Part shown: positions 1 to 5,948 of the stretch, one piece after another
How the letters are laid out: each line of letters starts with the position of its first letter
How positions within the stretch are numbered: the stretch's first letter is position 1
Source: JAWABC01 sp043810595
GTDB lineage: Archaea; Nanobdellota; Nanobdellia; SCGC-AAA011-G17; VGLX01
NCBI GenBank assembly: GCA_043810595.1
Contig: JBDRNX010000025.1
Span: 1-10,101, forward strand
Direction of reading: 5' to 3'
Length of the DNA: 10,101 nt
The notes under the pieces: model-generated
Told to the model about the DNA's origin: nothing
Databases searched by the model: none
The model's input: only the letters and a program-made list of their open reading frames with translations
Position numbers and translations under genes: made by a program

Positions 1-1143
1 CATCATAACAAAATAGATAACAGCACCAGAGATGAGGGGAACGAAAAGATTATCGTCAACGGGGTAGCCCTTAAACTTGATTTCTAAAAACTCAAACAAC
101 ATACCAAAAAAGCTGCCGATCAGAGCAGCAACAAGAGGAACAAAAAACGAAGCGGCAGCAAAAGCAACAAAGAAACCAACAACAAAACCCTCAACAAACT
201 TCCTGCCGTTAAGCTTACTCTTGTTCCTTCCAAAATAAACACCAACAAGAGGAGCGATGGAATCACCAAAAGTCAATATCGCAATAGAAGCGAGAGCAAC
301 ATACCAGGGAAAAATAAGAAGAGAAAGGATAGAACCCAAAAAGAAAAACAAAGCACCCTTACCCGGAAAAGTATCCTTACGCTCAAACCTCTCCAAAAAC
401 CAATCCACGAAAGGAATCCTGAACTTCAAACTCAACAGAGCAAAAACCAAACCAACCAAAAACACAACAATAAGAACCGCAACGTCAATAACGCCGAAGA
501 AGAGAAGCGCAAGAATAACAATGCCCAAACAAAGATGGAAGACCTGCCTCCTGAACTCCAAATCAAACTTGAACTTCCTCCTAACAAACTTCGTCTTATC
601 AAGCTTCATGATGAAAAACGTCAGGAAATAACCAAGCAAAGCGCCAGCAATAACATCACTGAAATAATGCAAGCCGGCATAAAGCCTTGTAAGGACTGAA
701 ACCAAAACAAGCAAAAACCAGACAGCCCTCAATTTCTGAAGCTTCTCAACAGCGGCCAGTGAAGAAAAAGAAGTAGAAGCGTGAGAACTTGGGAAGGAAG
801 AGTTAAACCAGGAAAAGGAATAGGACAAGGAAGCGACAAGAGGAAGGGCAAGAGCAGCAAAAGGCCTAGGCCTCAAAACAAGGAACTTCAAAATGAAAGT
901 TATGAGAGCGACCAAACCGATGCTCAAACCGAAAAGGATAGCAGACCTCTTGCTATCCACCCATATGAGAAAAAAAGGCACCACGAGAAAAAGAAAGATG
1001 TGAAACCAGGTATAAGAAAAAAGCACAGCAACGTAATCAAAAACAGGGTTCCTCAGCGTAAGAAAGAAAAAGGCGATGTAATCATCAAAGAACAGGCTAA
1101 CAAAAAACAACAAAACACCAAAAACAAACAACCACCTCTTCAT
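1..1143 (-). CDS. PAP2 phosphatase fused to a SEC59/dolichol-kinase-like domain (3' end cut by window)
   Basis: The frame is open from ATG at 1143 to the window edge, giving 381 residues of a polytopic membrane protein. The N-terminal half carries all three PAP2 signatures: K86-X6-R93P94, P118-S-S-H121, and (T)R153-X5-H159-X3-D163. This predicts a lipid phosphate or pyrophosphate phosphatase. From about residue 190 it matches the SEC59/Dgk1-type polyprenol or diacylglycerol kinase family, which is CTP-dependent where characterised. The signs are E196-F-R-R-Q-V-F-H203, a GK-G element at 261-263, GDSIAP at 293-298 followed by a GVYFGR stretch, K315-F-V-E-G319, and D363-D-N365 in a hydrophobic C-terminus. 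The family usually ends soon after this last motif, so probably only a few residues are missing. The inferred role is dephosphorylation and rephosphorylation of dolichol-like lipid carriers. A TATA box 25.5 bp upstream and no Shine-Dalgarno site suggest a leaderless transcript. Substrates are unknown. Confidence 0.88.
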   Translation of the reverse strand, partial: MKRWLFVFGVLLFFVSLFFDDYIAFFFLTLRNPVFDYVAVLFSYTWFHIFLFLVVPFFLIWVDSKRSAILFGLSIGLVALITFILKFLVLRPRPFAALALPLVASLSYSFSWFNSSFPSSHASTSFSSLAAVEKLQKLRAVWFLLVLVSVLTRLYAGLHYFSDVIAGALLGYFLTFFIMKLDKTKFVRRKFKFDLEFRRQVFHLCLGIVILALLFFGVIDVAVLIVVFLVGLVFALLSLKFRIPFVDWFLERFERKDTFPGKGALFFFLGSILSLLIFPWYVALASIAILTFGDSIAPLVGVYFGRNKSKLNGRKFVEGFVVGFFVAFAAASFFVPLVAALIGSFFGMLFEFLEIKFKGYPVDDNLFVPLISGAVIYFVMM

Positions 1144-1165
1144 AAACAAAAATAAAAGAGGCAGG

Positions 1166-1173
1166 TATATAAA
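1166..1173 (-). promoter_or_regulatory. TATA box of the PAP2-kinase gene
   Basis: On the reverse strand this reads TTTATATA followed by CC. Its centre lies 25.5 bp from the ATG at 1143, so transcription should begin at or next to the start codon. It sits just past the stop of the upstream HAD gene (1179-1181), so the two co-directional genes have separate promoters. Confidence 0.65.
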
Positions 1174-1178
1174 ATTTA

Positions 1179-1832
1179 CTAACAGAACAATTCTTTAAGT
1201 TTATTATAAGAAATTTCAGAAAAATCCCTTATCACCAAATCGGCTTTTCTAAGATCTTTCTCGCTATGATAAGCATCCAAGTAGCCGACGGATCTCATAT
1301 TGCCCCTCTTAGCAGCCTCTATTCCTTTAACCGCGTCCTCAAAAACGACACAGTACTCCGGCGGGGTGTTCAATCTCTTTGCAACGGCCAAAAACAAATC
1401 AGGGTTAGGCTTATGCCTGGAAACATCATCAGCAGTCACGACAACAGAAAAATAATTCTGAATCTTTAACATATTAAGAATCTCCTCAGCACGCCACCTG
1501 AGAGAAGAAGTACCCACGCCCATAGGGATACCATTACATTTAAGCCTGTTCAAAAATTTTAACAAATTATGATCCAACTCCAAATTCTCTTTCATCAAAC
1601 TAAGCTCCAGCATCCCGGCCTGCTTAGAGAACTCCTCAACCTTAAAGTTCACACCGTACTTTTTCTTCCATATTTTCAGGCTGTCCCTCACAGAGATACC
1701 AAGGTACTGCTTAAAACCACTCTTACTAAGATGAACATTGTAAGGACTTAATATCTCATTAAAAGAATGCCTGATATATTCGTTAGAATCCACCAAAACG
1801 CCATCCATGTCAAAAATAGCTGCAAACTTCAT
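1179..1832 (-). CDS. HAD-superfamily hydrolase, beta-phosphoglucomutase-like
   Basis: This is a 217-residue soluble phosphatase or phosphomutase of HAD subfamily I. The four HAD motifs are present: D8-M-D10-G-V-L-V-D (nucleophile and acid/base Asp), T108-S109 in GVGTSS, K141 in a RHKPNPDLF stretch, and E165-D166 in VVFEDAVKGIEAA. The helical insert between motif I and motif II is the alpha-helical cap of the beta-PGM/phosphoglycolate-phosphatase group. The frame extends to a TTG at 1841. I chose ATG 1832 because the TATA box at 1856-1861 is 26.5 bp from it, as at other leaderless genes here, whereas the TTG would be too close. The substrate cannot be told from the sequence. The gene lies between its own promoter and that of the PAP2-kinase gene, diverging from the archaeosortase pair. 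Confidence 0.88.
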   Translation of the reverse strand: MKFAAIFDMDGVLVDSNEYIRHSFNEILSPYNVHLSKSGFKQYLGISVRDSLKIWKKKYGVNFKVEEFSKQAGMLELSLMKENLELDHNLLKFLNRLKCNGIPMGVGTSSLRWRAEEILNMLKIQNYFSVVVTADDVSRHKPNPDLFLAVAKRLNTPPEYCVVFEDAVKGIEAAKRGNMRSVGYLDAYHSEKDLRKADLVIRDFSEISYNKLKELFC

Positions 1833-1855
1833 GGCTCCCAAAGACTAATGGAAGG

Positions 1856-1861
1856 TATATA
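1856..1861 (-). promoter_or_regulatory. TATA box of the HAD gene
   Basis: TATATA within a TTTTATATACC context on the reverse strand. Its centre is 26.5 bp from ATG 1832. The core hexamer is palindromic, so it could weakly support forward transcription too. The forward archaeosortase gene has a better-placed box at 1881-1888. Confidence 0.6.
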
Positions 1862-1880
1862 AAACTTACTGACAGAAAGG

Positions 1881-1888
1881 AATATAAA
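1881..1888 (+). promoter_or_regulatory. TATA box of the archaeosortase-like pair
   Basis: AATATAAA, preceded by purines (GAAAGG), lies about 28.5 bp before the ATG at 1913. The 24 bases between box and start are A-rich with no Shine-Dalgarno match, again suggesting a leaderless or nearly leaderless message. Confidence 0.5.
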
Positions 1889-1912
1889 CAAAAGAAAAAT
1901 AAGAATTAAAAA

Positions 1913-2479
1913 ATGAGGTACACCTACAACCTTATAACAAGGGTCGTGCTAGCGATACTACTCCTCATAGTCCCAACAGGAATACTCGGGATAAACCTCT
2001 ACCAGTACATTTTCGAAAACCTCACACTACAAACAACATACGCACTACTAAAACTCGCAAGATTGGAAGTGGTGATAGGAAGTTACGGGGTTAAGCACGC
2101 TATAGACATGTTCGGGGAATACACGCTGAACATAGTAAAGTACTGCGTAACAGCATCAGCATACTACCTATACACGCTATTGGTAATTCTAGTATACGAC
2201 GTAAGCATATTGAAGAGAATAAAGCTAATACTGCTGGGCTACCTAGCAATATTCGCCATGAACATAGCAAGAATACTCATACTGGTAGTAATACTTGTGG
2301 AAAAGGGACCTGAAAACTTCCAGCTGGCACACGACCTCTTCGGCACCATCCTAGCCGTATTCTACGTCATAATAATATGGATACTTTTCAGCATCGCTAT
2401 GGGAATAAAAAACATACCCATAATAACAGACTTCAAGATACTAATCGGAGAAATAATGAACAACAACCAACAAAAATGA
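1913..2479 (+). CDS. Archaeosortase/exosortase-family protein, first copy
   Basis: This 188-residue, very hydrophobic protein has about five membrane segments. It carries the three polar residues expected of the exosortase/archaeosortase catalytic site in the right order. C78 is in a TM segment (KYCVTASAYYL), R120 is in AMNIARILIL, and H140 is in FQLAHDLFG. In characterised members (Haloferax ArtA and bacterial exosortases) a Cys, an Arg and a further Arg or His are needed to process C-terminally anchored surface proteins. That role is inferred here. The protein is shorter than typical exosortases and close to a minimal core. Its stop overlaps the start of a second homologous gene (ATGA, 2476-2479). 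No protein in the window shows an obvious sorting signal (short motif, C-terminal TM, basic end), so its substrates lie elsewhere. Subfamily unassigned. Confidence 0.8.
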   Translation: MRYTYNLITRVVLAILLLIVPTGILGINLYQYIFENLTLQTTYALLKLARLEVVIGSYGVKHAIDMFGEYTLNIVKYCVTASAYYLYTLLVILVYDVSILKRIKLILLGYLAIFAMNIARILILVVILVEKGPENFQLAHDLFGTILAVFYVIIIWILFSIAMGIKNIPIITDFKILIGEIMNNNQQK

Positions 2480-3009
2480 GATACGAAACAAGACTCATGA
2501 TAAGAGTAGGGGCAGCATTAGCCCTAATGCTGATACCGGTAAACATATTCCACATACTACTAACCCTGCCAACCCTGTACCTCTCCTACCTGCCCATAGT
2601 ACTTATGGGATACAAGATAACGATAACGGGAAACATAATAGAGATAGGGGAACACACGTTAAAGTTCATCAGCGCGTGCACAGCAACATCGGCATACTAC
2701 CTGCTGGCAATACTTGTTCTGCTGACAAAAGACATAAAATTCAAGAGGGGGCTGAAAATATTCATCATAGGCTCCCTGCTGATACTGGCAATGAACATAA
2801 TAAGGATAGACGCGCTTCTGATAGTGCTGATGGAAAGCGGAGTGAACATGTTCCAAACATTACACATCATATTCTGGGAAATAGTATCAAGCCTGTACGT
2901 AGCAGCGGTATGGATATTCCTAGTAAGAAAATACAAGGTAAAAAGCATACCAGCCATAAGCGACATAAAAGAACTATACAAGAAAAGCAAACTAAAAGTA
3001 AAAATCTAA
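2476..3009 (+). CDS. Archaeosortase/exosortase-family protein, second copy
   Basis: This 177-residue polytopic membrane protein is homologous to its upstream neighbour. It repeats the catalytic signature with C68 (ISACTATSAYYLL), R110 (AMNIIRIDALL) and H130 (FQTLHIIFW). Cys to Arg is 42 residues and Arg to His is 20 in both copies, and both proteins begin MRY. The same reading frame extends upstream to an ATG at 2377, but that segment is out-of-frame sequence of the first gene, very basic and hydrophilic. The ATG at 2476, overlapping the preceding stop, is the real start, so translation is probably coupled. The stop overlaps the convergent coiled-coil gene. Likely a tandem duplicate with a related or partner function. 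The HD-x-x-G found after the His in copy one is HIIFW here, so substrate preference may differ. Confidence 0.8.
   Translation: MRYETRLMIRVGAALALMLIPVNIFHILLTLPTLYLSYLPIVLMGYKITITGNIIEIGEHTLKFISACTATSAYYLLAILVLLTKDIKFKRGLKIFIIGSLLILAMNIIRIDALLIVLMESGVNMFQTLHIIFWEIVSSLYVAAVWIFLVRKYKVKSIPAISDIKELYKKSKLKVKI
2993..3004 (-). terminator. Possible T-tract terminator of the ribosomal operon
   Basis: Directly after the coiled-coil gene's stop, the reverse strand reads TTTTTACTTTTA, followed by further T runs. Archaeal RNA polymerase can stop at such tracts without a hairpin. The tract lies inside the 3' end of the convergent archaeosortase gene, whose Lys codons create it, so it may be coincidental. 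Confidence 0.3.
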
Positions 3010-3905
3010 TCCTCTTCGCCAGAATTGTTACCCTGATAGACAATCAAGTCTTCTGTCGTGAGCTTCTTCTTCTTCCTCAACTTCTCCTCAACATCCTTGG
3101 CCTTCTCCTTGAGTATCTTATCCTCTTTGCTCTTCCTCTCCTTCTTCTTCTCACCCTTAAAGATGTTAAGCGCTGACTGAAGCTCCTTAAGCTCACCAAG
3201 CTTCTGCTTCAACTCAGAGTTAACAACACCAAACTCCTTCTTGAAATCGAGGAAATTCTTGTAAGCAGCCTCCTGCTCCTTCTTCACCTCGTTGATCTTC
3301 TTAGAAACGTCAATAAACTCCTTATAACCTTCCTTGTTGTTCTTGGTAAGCTCCTTGAACTTCAAATGAGCCTCGTCAGCCTTCTTCTTAGCTTCCTCAA
3401 TCTTCCTCGAAACCTCATCAACCCTGTCAACTATGACGTTAAGCTGAGAAGTCTCGTTGTAAAGCTTCCTCAACCTCTTAATCTCAAGCATAACCTTCTT
3501 CTCCCTCTCGAAACTGTAAGCCTCTGTCTCTATAGACCCCTCAAGATTCCTTATCTTCTCCTTAAGCTTAGCAGGGTCAAACTTCAGGTGATGCTTGTCA
3601 AGAAAATCCTTCCTCTCCTTGTTCAACCTCTTAATCTCAGCAACAAGAACCTTAACCTCTGAATTGTACTTGTCACGGATGTCCTTCTCCTCAAAAAGCT
3701 CCTTGTTGAAGGAATCCTTCTCGGACTTCATCTTCTTCACGTTAGCAATCATCTCAGAAATCTGCTTCTGCAACTCGTCCTTCTTCTTAAACCAAGACTC
3801 CTTCTTCTCGTTAAGCTCGTTGAGCTTAGACTTAAGAGTGGAGATTTCTTTATTCAAATCATTCAACTTAGACAGAGCATCTTGCTGTTCCGCAACTTCC
3901 ATCAT
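3006..3905 (-). CDS. Long coiled-coil protein, COG1340-like
   Basis: This 299-residue protein is almost wholly charged heptad sequence, with Leu/Ile spacing and Glu/Lys-rich helices, and has no membrane segment. A short break near residues 108-115 (HLKFDPAKL) separates two coiled-coil stretches. The C-terminus turns basic (EKKKERKSKED, then LRKKKKL) and ends in a TTEDLIVYQG element and an acidic tail. Length, architecture and this ending fit the uncharacterised archaeal coiled-coil family COG1340, an assignment from memory. It is the last gene of the rpl1-rpl10-rpl12 unit, 15 bp behind rpl12. A weak site (AGAAGG) suits either of two adjacent ATGs at 3905 and 3902. The position suggests a translation- or ribosome-linked role, which is inference. 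It might otherwise be a structural or chromosome-associated filament protein. Confidence 0.75.
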   Translation of the reverse strand: MMEVAEQQDALSKLNDLNKEISTLKSKLNELNEKKESWFKKKDELQKQISEMIANVKKMKSEKDSFNKELFEEKDIRDKYNSEVKVLVAEIKRLNKERKDFLDKHHLKFDPAKLKEKIRNLEGSIETEAYSFEREKKVMLEIKRLRKLYNETSQLNVIVDRVDEVSRKIEEAKKKADEAHLKFKELTKNNKEGYKEFIDVSKKINEVKKEQEAAYKNFLDFKKEFGVVNSELKQKLGELKELQSALNIFKGEKKKERKSKEDKILKEKAKDVEEKLRKKKKLTTEDLIVYQGNNSGEED

Positions 3906-3920
3906 AAAACCTTCTGAAGC

Positions 3921-4226
3921 TTAACCGAACAAAGCACCGAGTCCAGCAGTTGCCTTAGCTTCCTCTTCCTCTTTATCCTTCTCAGACTCCTCTTCCTTCT
4001 TCTCCGCAGGCTTTTTACCAGCAGCAGAAGGTGCAGCAACCGCAACGGGAACTGAAGCTTCCTTAATCGCTTTCTCGATGTCCACGCCTTCCAGAGCAGC
4101 AACCAAAGCCTTAATCTGAGCATCCTCTTTCTTGACGCCAGCAGCTTCCATAATCTTCTTAATGTTTTCTTCGTTTATGGGTTTGCCAGCCCTGTGCAAA
4201 AGCATCGCAGCGTATACCAGTTCCAT
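3921..4226 (-). CDS. rpl12: Ribosomal stalk protein P1 (archaeal L12)
   Basis: This 101-residue archaeal P1 protein forms dimers on uL10 and recruits translation GTPases to the large subunit. The helical dimerisation domain covers about residues 1-60 (starting MELVYAAMLLHRAGK). An Ala/Pro-rich hinge (VAVAAPSAAG) follows, then a charged Lys/Glu segment and the conserved GLGALFG end that contacts elongation factors. Length is normal for the family. A strong Shine-Dalgarno site (TAGGAGGT, 4236-4243) lies 9 nt before the ATG, and the TAG of rpl10 forms its first three bases, so the two genes are tightly linked. The coiled-coil gene follows 15 bp later. Confidence 0.96.
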   Translation of the reverse strand: MELVYAAMLLHRAGKPINEENIKKIMEAAGVKKEDAQIKALVAALEGVDIEKAIKEASVPVAVAAPSAAGKKPAEKKEEESEKDKEEEEAKATAGLGALFG

Positions 4227-4235
4227 TTTTCCAAA

Positions 4236-4243
4236 ACCTCCTA
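4236..4243 (-). promoter_or_regulatory. Shine-Dalgarno site of rpl12 overlapping the rpl10 stop
   Basis: The reverse strand reads TAGGAGGT, 9 nt before the rpl12 ATG. Its first three bases are the rpl10 stop codon. The strong site fits the need for several P1 copies per uL10. Confidence 0.7.
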
Positions 4244-5209
4244 ACTTAAACTGCCCCCCTCCATGAGGGTCTTGTAAGCATCCTCAACGACCTTGAAACC
4301 TTCCTTGGCCTTATCCAAAACCTTATCAAATTCTGTTTTTGAAGCTTCTTCAACAACTTCCTTCGGAAGCTGCGAAGCAACCTCATCAGCCTGCTTCTCA
4401 GCAGCTGCCATCATAGCGGCAGCGGTTTCAGTCGTCAAGATGTTAGCTGACTTTGCGAGAGATTTAGCCTCGCGCTCAGCCTTACCGATCATCAAATTGA
4501 GAGTTTCCTTAGTGATGTAACCAATCTCCATAGCAAGAGCGATTGACTCAGCGGAAGCCTTAGCAATGTTCCTGTAGTAAGCCTCCTCGTCAACAGCCAA
4601 AACACTCTTGTTGTAAATAATACCGTTATCATAAACAGCGACCAGGTTCAAGCCAACTTCCATGGGCTCAATGCCCAACCTTTGAAGTATCTCAGCAACC
4701 TTCTGTTTTATTTTCTCGCCTTCCTTAGCAACAAGGACATCCTCCTTAATGACAAGCTTACCGTCCTGCACAGAAGTCTTTATTCCCACGGAAGCAAGCT
4801 CAGAGATAACAGGACCCGGAGCAAAAGAAGTAGGACCTGCAGGAACGACTATGTTGGAAGGAGCGGTCTGACCGGGCTTAGCAGGAGCCTTGGTCTTAGA
4901 CTTAGCAAGCAAAGAATAAAGCCTGAAAGGAGACTCCTTAGTGAATATGAGAGCAACCATGCCATCCAAATAACTATCAACACCATCTAGGTTAGGCTTA
5001 GAATCCTTAACAGCCTGAAGAGCGAGCTTAATCAAACGCTTCTTCGTAACCTTAACGAGAATCTTACCCTCCAAGCTAACACGCATACGCTGGAACTGCA
5101 GAGCAGGCAAGTTTTCCAAATCAACTATGCCGAAGTAGGGATACTCGTTTATCAATTTCTTAATCTGCTCAACCTCATCCTTCTTCCACTTCGGAACATT
5201 ACGCTTCAT
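4241..5209 (-). CDS. rpl10: Ribosomal protein uL10 (archaeal P0), no acidic tail
   Basis: This 322-residue stalk base protein binds 23S rRNA through its N-terminal domain (from MKRNVPKWKKDEV to about residue 105). The archaeal/eukaryotic insert domain follows (about 110-185, with the PAGPTSFAPGPVISELA segment). Next come the hydrophobic QRLGIEPMEVGLNL region and a helical, Ala-rich spine (about 210-320) to which P1 dimers attach. The protein ends MEGGSLS. Archaeal and eukaryotic P0 normally end with a Glu/Lys tract and a GLGALFG-like peptide, and that is missing here. The start overlaps the rpl1 stop by 11 bp, with AGGAG (5216-5220) 6 nt upstream, so it is translationally coupled to rpl1. Confidence 0.96.
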   Translation of the reverse strand: MKRNVPKWKKDEVEQIKKLINEYPYFGIVDLENLPALQFQRMRVSLEGKILVKVTKKRLIKLALQAVKDSKPNLDGVDSYLDGMVALIFTKESPFRLYSLLAKSKTKAPAKPGQTAPSNIVVPAGPTSFAPGPVISELASVGIKTSVQDGKLVIKEDVLVAKEGEKIKQKVAEILQRLGIEPMEVGLNLVAVYDNGIIYNKSVLAVDEEAYYRNIAKASAESIALAMEIGYITKETLNLMIGKAEREAKSLAKSANILTTETAAAMMAAAEKQADEVASQLPKEVVEEASKTEFDKVLDKAKEGFKVVEDAYKTLMEGGSLS

Positions 5210-5861
5210 CCTTCGCTCCTATAACAACAGCAGGGCCCATAGTAAGCTTCAACAAAGCCCCCTTGATGTTATGCCTCTCCTTAGGGAGTAACCTCAACAG
5301 TGAATTGTAGACTGACATGACATTATCCTTAACCTCATCATCTTTCATGGACTCACTGCCAACAGGACACTTGATAGCAAGCTCATTTTTCGTCTGCACC
5401 CTAACAGTCCTCTGCAACGTCTCACACAAAGCCTTAACGTTAGCAGTAGGCGGAACAACACAATCAGCCTTCGGGTTGGGCATCTTGCCCTTAGTTCCGA
5501 GAACCTTACCGAAATACCTAGCGATGTCAGGCATCACATTTGATTGCGCAATGAAAAAATCATAATCGTTAGCAAGCTTCCTCAAAGACGTCTTATCAAA
5601 CTTCGGAAACTCATCCTTCATAACCACCTTATCACAGCAATCCTTAGCAGAATTAAACAACTCCTTGTCAACAAGAGCGCAAATCTTCAACTTCTTACCG
5701 CGAGTGTGAGGAAGGGCAACAAAATTGTTAACCTGCTGATCAGTCTTCTTGAGATCAAGCTGCTTAAGATTGAATATCAAATCAATAGTCTGAGAGAATT
5801 TTCTTTTAGGCGACGCTTCCCTTGCCTTCTTAATTGCAGTTAAAACTTCTTGATCGTTCAT
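5199..5861 (-). CDS. rpl1: Ribosomal protein uL1
   Basis: This 220-residue uL1 protein builds the L1 stalk that moves E-site tRNA. Family features seen are the N-terminal KFSQTIDLIFNLKQLD strand, the VALPHTRGKK element, the FIAQSNVMPDIARYFGKVLGTKGKMPNP core with the conserved GKVLG-KGKMPNP stretch, and a final GPAVVIGAK strand. Length matches archaeal members. It is the first gene of the stalk operon. The TATA box at 5919-5926 predicts a leader of about 35 nt, and AGGAGGG (5866-5872) lies 4 nt before the ATG. In methanogens uL1 represses its own operon by binding the mRNA. I could not identify a convincing copy of that site here. Many archaea have rpl11 just upstream, but here a divergent unrelated gene occupies that place. 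Confidence 0.97.
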   Translation of the reverse strand: MNDQEVLTAIKKAREASPKRKFSQTIDLIFNLKQLDLKKTDQQVNNFVALPHTRGKKLKICALVDKELFNSAKDCCDKVVMKDEFPKFDKTSLRKLANDYDFFIAQSNVMPDIARYFGKVLGTKGKMPNPKADCVVPPTANVKALCETLQRTVRVQTKNELAIKCPVGSESMKDDEVKDNVMSVYNSLLRLLPKERHNIKGALLKLTMGPAVVIGAKDEA

Positions 5862-5865
5862 AAGA

Positions 5866-5872
5866 CCCTCCT
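5866..5872 (-). promoter_or_regulatory. Shine-Dalgarno site of rpl1
   Basis: AGGAGGG on the reverse strand, 4 nt before the ATG. It makes this a leadered, SD-dependent start, unlike the leaderless starts of many neighbouring first genes. Confidence 0.65.
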
Positions 5873-5918
5873 ACACATAAGTAGTGTTAACGGGCAAGGA
5901 GAATAATTAAAGAAAGGG

Positions 5919-5926
5919 TTTATAAA
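5919..5926. promoter_or_regulatory. Palindromic TATA box shared by rpl1 and the small forward gene
   Basis: TTTATAAA reads the same on both strands. Forward, its centre is 26.5 bp from ATG 5949 of the small gene. Reverse, it predicts a start near 5896 and a leader of about 35 nt for rpl1. No other good TATA candidate is seen in the 76 bp between the genes, so this single box may drive both. Orientation would then depend on flanking BRE-like bases (AAAGGG on one side, CCAACAAA on the other). Confidence 0.55.
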
Positions 5927-5948
5927 TTTGTTGGTTATGGCAAAACCC

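Noticed and set aside
257..1155. Two forward open frames (257-631 and 781-1155) of 124 codons each, Lys/Arg/Gln-rich.
   Set aside because: They are antisense to the PAP2-kinase gene, whose motifs run unbroken on the reverse strand. Their odd composition comes from the complement of hydrophobic codons.
1833..1841. TTG start for the HAD gene.
   Set aside because: It is only about 17.5 bp from the TATA centre and would precede the expected transcript start. ATG 1832 fits the window-wide spacing.
2377..2475. Upstream in-frame extension of archaeosortase copy two to ATG 2377.
   Set aside because: It reads a different frame of copy one and is hydrophilic and basic. Copy one's own frame is conserved here, and the ATGA overlap at 2476 is the natural start.
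2676..3176. Forward 166-codon frame across the archaeosortase/coiled-coil junction, plus reverse frames at 2659-2990.
   Set aside because: They overlap two well-supported genes in other frames and show no family motifs.
3010..4200. Repetitive-looking CTTCTTC/CTCCTT tracts on the + strand.
   Set aside because: They are the complement of AAG/GAG-rich codons for Lys/Glu heptads and the acidic hinge, not a DNA repeat array.
5862..5905. Possible leader hairpin hiding the rpl1 Shine-Dalgarno site (CTCCT at 5899-5903 against AGGAGG), as a regulatory switch or uL1 binding site.
   Set aside because: The CTCCT lies at or upstream of the predicted transcript start near 5896, and other pairings are only about 4 bp, so I cannot support it.
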